Source of the DNA: Formicarius rufipectus
Taxonomy: Eukaryota > Chordata > Aves > Passeriformes > Formicariidae
Reading direction: 5' to 3'
Assembly: GCA_013399695.1 (NCBI GenBank)
Contig: VXAU01000294.1
Coordinates: 943,830 to 1,007,829 of the forward strand
Length of the DNA stretch: 64,000 nucleotides
Under the pieces are notes generated by a model. That model saw only the letters and a program-made list of their open reading frames with translations. It did no database searches and was not told the DNA's origin. Made by a program: the position numbers and the translations under genes. This document shows positions 59,301 to 64,000 of the stretch, piece by piece (position 1 is the first letter of the stretch; each line of letters begins with the position of its first letter).

Positions 59301-62300
59301 CTGCAGCTTCATGCAGTCCATTGCAATACCAGGGCAAATCAGCAGAGATCAACAGTGCCAGTGCAAAATGCCCATTTCTGGTCCCAACCCCACAGTGAAC
59401 TCTAGCATCTCCCAGACAGGAAGAAATCAAGGCCTCTGCTCTGGATGCAGGAACAGCCCTTAGACTGCCCACCAAGCCAAGACAGACACCACAGCAGTTC
59501 AGCACCAGACATTTCACCAGTCACACAGCACAGAAGGAACAAGCCTGGAAAAGTCCCAGGGTTGTCCTAGCATGCAAGAGGAAAAAGCCTCAGGTCTGCC
59601 ACCTCTCAAATGAAAGGGCATCAATTATATGTGTGTGTGATTCACTACTGGTGTATTCAATGACCACTTTGCTACTCAAACTTGACCCAAAACACATTTT
59701 TCTGAAATCTGGAAAAGGAGCTGTCTCTCCTTTTTACCACCCTCGTTCCTAGCACACCAAACATGGGGCATCAAAGTGCAGGCTATGGGTCAGCTCTTGC
59801 AAACAGGCTGGGATAAAAAAACCCCAAACATCTACTGCAGGTTTCTCATGTACTCCTGCTTCTGCATTTCTGCCTCCTTCCCTCACCACGGTTTGAGAAC
59901 TGTTTCAAGGAGTGGTGACAGAGACAGGATCCTCTGAGGGAGACAGAAAAAAAGCCAAGAGTTACAAATTGTTCCAAGGGACTCTCCAATCAGATACATG
60001 AAACGAACAGGTCCACCAACTCCAGTGGTGGCTGAAAAGTCTATTTCACTGCCAATGTCAATGTACTAAGACAAGTCCCTGAGCAGTTTGATATAGCTTT
60101 AAGGTTACCCTGCAGTGAGCACAGGGTTGGATTAGAGACCTCCAGACTTTCCTTCCTATTGAAGTCCTTCTTGGAATCTATGAGTCCTCACTGTACATGC
60201 TCAAATGGAACAGAAGGGGCTCCCCGACTTCTGGGGCCTGCTACTGAGACAAAATGGACCTCTCACAGTTTGGAAAGGGGAAACCAAGACAATCTGCATT
60301 TAACAGGAGTGATGCTTTCCATCACTTCCCAAAAGCCACCTGCTAAACTGCCTCCCAAGCACATTTGTGCTGAAAGGAGCACAAGAGAATAAAAGAATGT
60401 TGAAGACTGTAGCCAACAAATCTGTAGGAAAACACAGCTATAGACTAAAGACTGGGAAGCAGGAGAGAAGCAAAGCAGAGAGCAAGTTAGCCAGGCATCC
60501 ACAGTGCAACACCTGCAGTGGTTTCTCCAGTCAGCTCAGGGCACGGTCTCATCATGCAAAAGGTGACAAACAACCCTGGGCACCACAATAGCAGGCTGTG
60601 GCTAGTAATGAGCAAGTCTGCTAAACATGGAGCCAGGCTCTTCCACAGTGAAAAAGAAGGACACTGCCTGCCGGGGAGAAAATAGGTCTGGAAGTTGTCT
60701 TTGGCAGGAAGGATGCAACTCTCACCATCTCCCTCTCCTCTTCCAAAATAAGTGGCTCCCTTGTCCTTTCCCAGAGGCGCAGGGACTTGTCATGGGATGC
60801 TGACACCACATAGTCTCCATTGGGACTGAGTGCCAAACACCACACCTCCTGGTGATGCCCCTGCATGGTAGACAGAAGAGGTATGGCATGAACACCATCC
60901 AACTCTTACTCCTTAGGGAAGTGCTGCTCATGCAGGGATAATGGTTCCTTTCAACAGTCTCCAAAACTTCCTACCTCCAGTGTCTGAATATGTTCAAATT
61001 TATCTGCATCCCACTGTTTAATCTTGCTGTCTTTCCCAGCTGTGAAGAAGAGATGGGATTTCGGCACAAACTGTAGATACATCACGCTGGAAGAGAAAAA
61101 AGACTCAAATTTACTCACTTAGGGAACACTGCAAGACCTTCCCCAACTCTCTGCTGGGGAAAAGGATTATTGCTGGATCAGAGCCCCTTGGAGACAAGAA
61201 AGTCCACATCCCAGATGCTGTAGGATTTGACTAACCTGTCATCATGGGCAAAGAGAGAACGGTGACAGTCCCCAAAATCCAAGCCCCAAATCTTCACATT
61301 CCTGTCAGCAGAGCCAGTCGCAATTAGAGTCCCATCCTACAGAGCAACAAAGAGAGAGCGTGGGTAGCTGGCTGGCAGCCCGTGAGGAACTGCTGCTGAA
61401 CCAGTGACTAAGCACTGCTGAATAGGCAGCTATCTCGCTCCTGAAATACAGACTGGATCCCGCCAGCTCCTCTTACCAGGGTGGCTCATGCTTGTGGTAC
61501 TGGCACAGTCCACTGACAGCACTCTGGCCCTCAGGTGAACCTCTAGAGGTATTTAGTTTTATCTTGACATTCTTGCCTTTCAATAAGCCTCATTCCAAAG
61601 ACAAGATGCAGCCCAAGAATGAACAAATACAAAGAGGCTGCTCCATCTCAGCACCTCTGATGGTCATATCTCAGCTCTCTGCTCCTACTAAAAAATTTCT
61701 GGCTCCTCTCACATAGTTAGTAACTTAGCAGAGAGCAGCCTGTACCTTTTAAGATGAGTGTAAGGAACCACAACAGCATTTTGATTTCCACTCACTCACA
61801 AAATGCCCTAGTCAGTTCTGTTATGACCACTACTCTGCCTGCCCCTTCCAGTGAGCACAGGACTGCAGGGTAAGGAAGAGCTTGCTGTATCCCATCCAGA
61901 AACTGCTAAGCTGGGAGCAAGGGGCTGACAGGAAACCCTTATCCTAGAGGCCTCACTACAAGCAGAGGTTCTCACAGTTATCAATATCACCACTATTCCA
62001 CCTACAAGAGCCCTAGTGATACTTACATAGCAGATGTCCATACACAGCACTGGCAGTTTGTGTCCGTACAGTGAGAGGAAAAACTGAAGCAGAAGAACGG
62101 TGACTCAGTTAGACATGAGGAGTAGAAATGTGTAAAAATCTCAAGCTCCAGGCTAGTTCTGCTCTGCCTCAGGAGTTCTGTCTTTGTAACACTGCCCCAC
62201 TTCGATTCTTGCCCTGAACAGTTAGCAGCAGGGCCATGACGGCAGAACTGGGAGAAGGGTGGAAGTACCCAAGCAAGAAAAGCTAACTCTGGTGCTGATC

Positions 62301-63426
62301 ACCACAGCCTGCAGACTGTCCCTCTGCTTCTCACTGCCCACCTGTAAGCCCCAGTCTGTCTTGTCTCACTTCTTAACATTCATGTGCTAATACACAACTC
62401 ACAAGGAAGGTTCTCCACCCCCAGGTTTTGCCTCTGCTGTACCTAATTTAATGCAACATATACATCTAAAACCCTACACTGTCTCACGGATCTGGAGTAA
62501 CACCACATCTGCAGCGTTTAGAATGAACCTTGACACCTACAAGCTCCAAACACTTTCCACATGAAAAATGGATTTTCTCACCAGTGTCAGACAGACATGG
62601 TTCTGCCAGGTTTGCTAGAAAACAGGCACCTGAGGCAGGATGCATGGTCTCTCTGATTCTTACTAGTGTTCCATGGAAAACAGACATTTTTCCTATGTAT
62701 TCCCAATCTTGGGTACTACAATTACATCACTCCCTGCACAGCATCACAGTGCATGTGGTCATGCACACCTTGAGTGTGTCAACATAGAAAATCTTCACAG
62801 TGCAATCCAGTAAGGAGACAGCCAGTAGTTTCTGGTTGGGGCTGTACCGCACACAGAGAACATCTTCATCCAGCTGTAAAATGCGCACATGTTTCATGGA
62901 AAGCCTGGCAATGAGAAAAGGAAATAAACAATTGTTATCCCAAACAAATAGGTTAGGAGGAGATATGAATACAAGTCCCACAGTGCACCCTCAGAAAGCA
63001 AGTTGATTGTAACCTGCCGCATCTCATTCTTCACTTTGACTTTTACAAGACAGGACTGGAAATAAGTAGGCACTGCAGGCTGATAAACTTCACTATAAAT
63101 TTACTGTAATGACCTGGAGACCCACCCAGATTGGAAGCTAAACTCACACACAAAATGAGGCAAGTGTCCTTCTCCAGCTAAGCTCAAGCCTTCACAAAGC
63201 AGCACAGAGCTGACACTCTTCTCCATGTGTTCCACATAGATGTTGCTGGTGCTTCTTGCAGTGCACAGCAAAGACCAAAGTATCCATCAATGACAACAGA
63301 GACTGCATTTGAACGTAATCTAGAAAGGTTTTTTTCTCACCTTTTCTGAACACTGCTCTCATCCTTCACAAGCTCAAACTCCCAGAACTTGACACATTTA
63401 TCAGCACCGCCTGTCACAAAGCCACG
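53240..63426 (-). CDS. WDR3: WDR3 (Utp12 homologue), C-terminal half (14 exons, 5' end outside window)
   Basis: WDR3 is a nucleolar WD40 protein of the UTP-B module of the small-subunit processome, needed for early pre-rRNA processing. Its yeast homologue is Utp12/Dip2. Joined exons, transcription order: 63426-63341, 62904-62769, 62083-62027, 61336-61236, 61086-60975, 60860-60726, 59213-59163, 58492-58427, 57596-57504, 56941-56894, 55165-55122, 54670-54542, 54071-53978, 53395-53240. All use GT-AG and phases agree throughout. The roughly 435 residues cover WD repeats of the second propeller (about 1-210), a charged linker, the helical Utp12 domain (about 300-390), and a Lys/Arg-rich tail typical of a nuclear or nucleolar signal. 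The frame is open throughout. Human WDR3 is 943 residues, so about half lies right of the window. Its 3' end faces the 3' end of SPAG17. Confidence 0.98.
53978..54071 (-). CDS. WDR3: WDR3 exon w13
   Basis: Phase 2 in, phase 0 out: [20 protein letters not shown] then [11 protein letters not shown], the end of the Utp12 domain. Acceptor TGTTCCCAG, donor CGG|GTGAGT. Confidence 0.97.
54542..54670 (-). CDS. WDR3: WDR3 exon w12 (Utp12 domain core)
   Basis: Phase 2 in and out: [20 protein letters not shown] then [20 protein letters not shown], the hallmark of the Utp12 helical domain. Acceptor TTCCTCAG, donor CTCAA|GTGAGT. Confidence 0.97.
55122..55165 (-). CDS. WDR3: WDR3 exon w11 (44 nt)
   Basis: Phase 0 in, phase 2 out: [14 protein letters not shown], the start of the Utp12 domain. 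Acceptor CCTGTTACAG, donor TCAAG|GTGAGT. Confidence 0.94.
55759..55865 (+). repeat. CR1 3'-end fragment inside a WDR3 intron
   Basis: AGCAGCCTGGTCTAGTGGAA, then GGTCCTTTCCAACCCAAACA and TTCAGTGATTCCATG. Antisense to WDR3, between exons w11 and w10. Confidence 0.92.
56894..56941 (-). CDS. WDR3: WDR3 exon w10 (48 nt)
   Basis: Phase 0 to 0: [16 protein letters not shown]. Acceptor GTCTCCAG, donor ACG|GTAAGT. Confidence 0.93.
57504..57596 (-). CDS. WDR3: WDR3 exon w9
   Basis: Phase 0 to 0: [20 protein letters not shown] then [11 protein letters not shown], a helix conserved in WDR3/Utp12. Acceptor GTTGCACAG, donor GAG|GTAAAA. Confidence 0.97.
58427..58492 (-). CDS. WDR3: WDR3 exon w8 (66 nt)
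   Basis: Phase 0 to 0: [20 protein letters not shown] then KA. Acceptor TATTTTGTAG, donor GCG|GTAAGG. Confidence 0.95.
59163..59213 (-). CDS. WDR3: WDR3 exon w7 (51 nt)
   Basis: Phase 0 to 0: [17 protein letters not shown], the acidic linker after the propeller. Acceptor CACTGTAG, donor ATG|GTGAGT. Confidence 0.94.
60726..60860 (-). CDS. WDR3: WDR3 exon w6
   Basis: Phase 0 to 0, 45 codons: [20 protein letters not shown], then [20 protein letters not shown]. Last WD40 blade (GH ... LRLWE), running into an acidic helix. Acceptor ACCATGCAG, donor ATG|GTGAGA. Confidence 0.97.
60975..61086 (-). CDS. WDR3: WDR3 exon w5
   Basis: Phase 2 in, phase 0 out: [20 protein letters not shown] then [17 protein letters not shown], another WD40 blade (KQWD). 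Acceptor CTCTTCCAG, donor GAG|GTAGGA. Confidence 0.97.
61236..61336 (-). CDS. WDR3: WDR3 exon w4
   Basis: Phase 0 in, phase 2 out: [20 protein letters not shown] then [13 protein letters not shown], a classical WD40 blade. Acceptor CTCTGTAG, donor ACAG|GTTAGT. Confidence 0.97.
62027..62083 (-). CDS. WDR3: WDR3 exon w3 (57 nt)
   Basis: Phase 0 to 0: [19 protein letters not shown], with the GH dipeptide that opens a WD repeat. Acceptor CTGCTTCAG, donor TAT|GTAAGT. Confidence 0.94.
62769..62904 (-). CDS. WDR3: WDR3 exon w2
   Basis: Phase 2 in, phase 0 out: [20 protein letters not shown] then [18 protein letters not shown], one complete WD40 blade. Acceptor CATTGCCAG, donor AAG|GTGTGC. Confidence 0.97.
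63341..63426 (-). CDS. WDR3: WDR3 exon w1
   Basis: Phase 0 in, phase 2 out: [20 protein letters not shown] then KDESSVQK, a WD-repeat end (strand, GGADK turn, KFWEF). Acceptor CTCTGAAG, donor AAAG|GTGAGA. No earlier exon is visible between here and the right edge. Confidence 0.96.
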
Positions 63427-64000
63427 CTTCAGAGAAAACAAAGTTATCATGAAACCAGTTGCTACAACTCAGAGAAATTCTACAGCAAGGAATTGCCAAC
63501 ACACAAGAAGGTTTTTGAAGTGTCCCACTTTCCTACAGCATTAATGATTGGGTGAACACCACCAGGAACACTTGCTCTGGTTAGAGCATTCATTACCTGC
63601 TGGCTGAGCAACAACAATTTCAAAAGTTCTAGTTGAGAGGTGTAAGACAAAGACTCCAAACGTAAATCAGAACCTGAACTGAAATTCTGGACTGAAAGCA
63701 GTAATCTCAGCTGTAGGCAACAATGTGCATGTATTTTGGGGAAAACTTGACAATCCCCCACTGTTACTGGATCACACACACCTTACCACCATCACACAAG
63801 CAGAGCCTTCTAAATGAAGAACAGTTCAACATTATCCCATTTACATTAAATTCAGAAAAAGGGTAAAATCCATCCCATATGTTTTAATCTGTAGGGTGCA
63901 TGAATCTCAGGCAGGTTACTACTTGCTATGGCTTTGATTCCACTAGAAAGTTCTTATGCACTATGAGCTGCATCCTCCACCTCCCAGGATGAGGGGTTCC
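63427..64000 (-). other. WDR3: WDR3 intron (partial) at right edge
   Basis: The next upstream WDR3 exon was not found here, so the intron runs out of the window. No repeat recognised. Confidence 0.6.

Noticed and set aside
60531..60560. Possible C/D snoRNA C box (TCATCA on +) in a WDR3 intron
   Set aside because: No D box at a suitable distance and no terminal stem seen.

Overview
This window is vertebrate nuclear DNA, most likely from a bird. It has long introns with GT-AG splice junctions, widely spaced small exons, and many CR1 LINE fragments. Several CR1 copies carry the avian-type 3' end (a 'CCTTTCCAACCCAAAC' stretch followed by TTCTATGATT-like repeats). I see no operons, tRNA or rRNA genes, CRISPR arrays or intact retrovirus. 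The species cannot be named from the sequence alone.

Two protein-coding genes face each other tail to tail. On the + strand, from the left edge to about 46.6 kb, lie the last 32 recognisable exons of SPAG17 (PF6 homologue; C1a projection of the ciliary/flagellar central apparatus), about 1,480 codons. The 5' exons lie left of the window. On the - strand, from about 63.4 kb down to 53.24 kb, lie the last 14 coding exons of WDR3 (yeast Utp12/Dip2 homologue; UTP-B module of the SSU processome), about 435 codons covering the second WD40 propeller, the Utp12 domain and the Lys/Arg-rich C-terminus. Its 5' exons lie right of the window. The WDR3-SPAG17 tail-to-tail neighbourhood is the one known on human chromosome 1p12.

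Layout: 0-46.6 kb SPAG17 exons and introns (CR1 copies at about 0.1, 14.2, 17.7-18.1, 18.9-19.4, 24.1-24.7, 25.4, 26.1-26.6, 35.9-36.3 and 45.6-45.9 kb; an (AGAT)n microsatellite at 31.04-31.11 kb). 46.6-52.6 kb is intergenic, with one CR1. 52.6-53.2 kb is the probable WDR3 3' UTR. 53.24-63.43 kb holds WDR3 exons. 63.43-64 kb is WDR3 intron.

The two genes do unrelated jobs (ciliary motility and ribosome biogenesis), and nothing in the sequence suggests joint regulation. The most notable observation is an in-frame TGA inside an otherwise well-conserved SPAG17 exon (2870-2872). Its frame is fixed by both flanking splice junctions, and no alternative acceptor avoids it. Also notable are a probable GC-AG intron, in-frame alternative splice sites, a recurrent 'DGT/DGS' motif across SPAG17 exons, and a SPAG17 C-terminus whose last part does not look like the mammalian tail as I recall it. 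I found no convincing novel system here. All homology statements rest on recall of the protein families, not on a database search.
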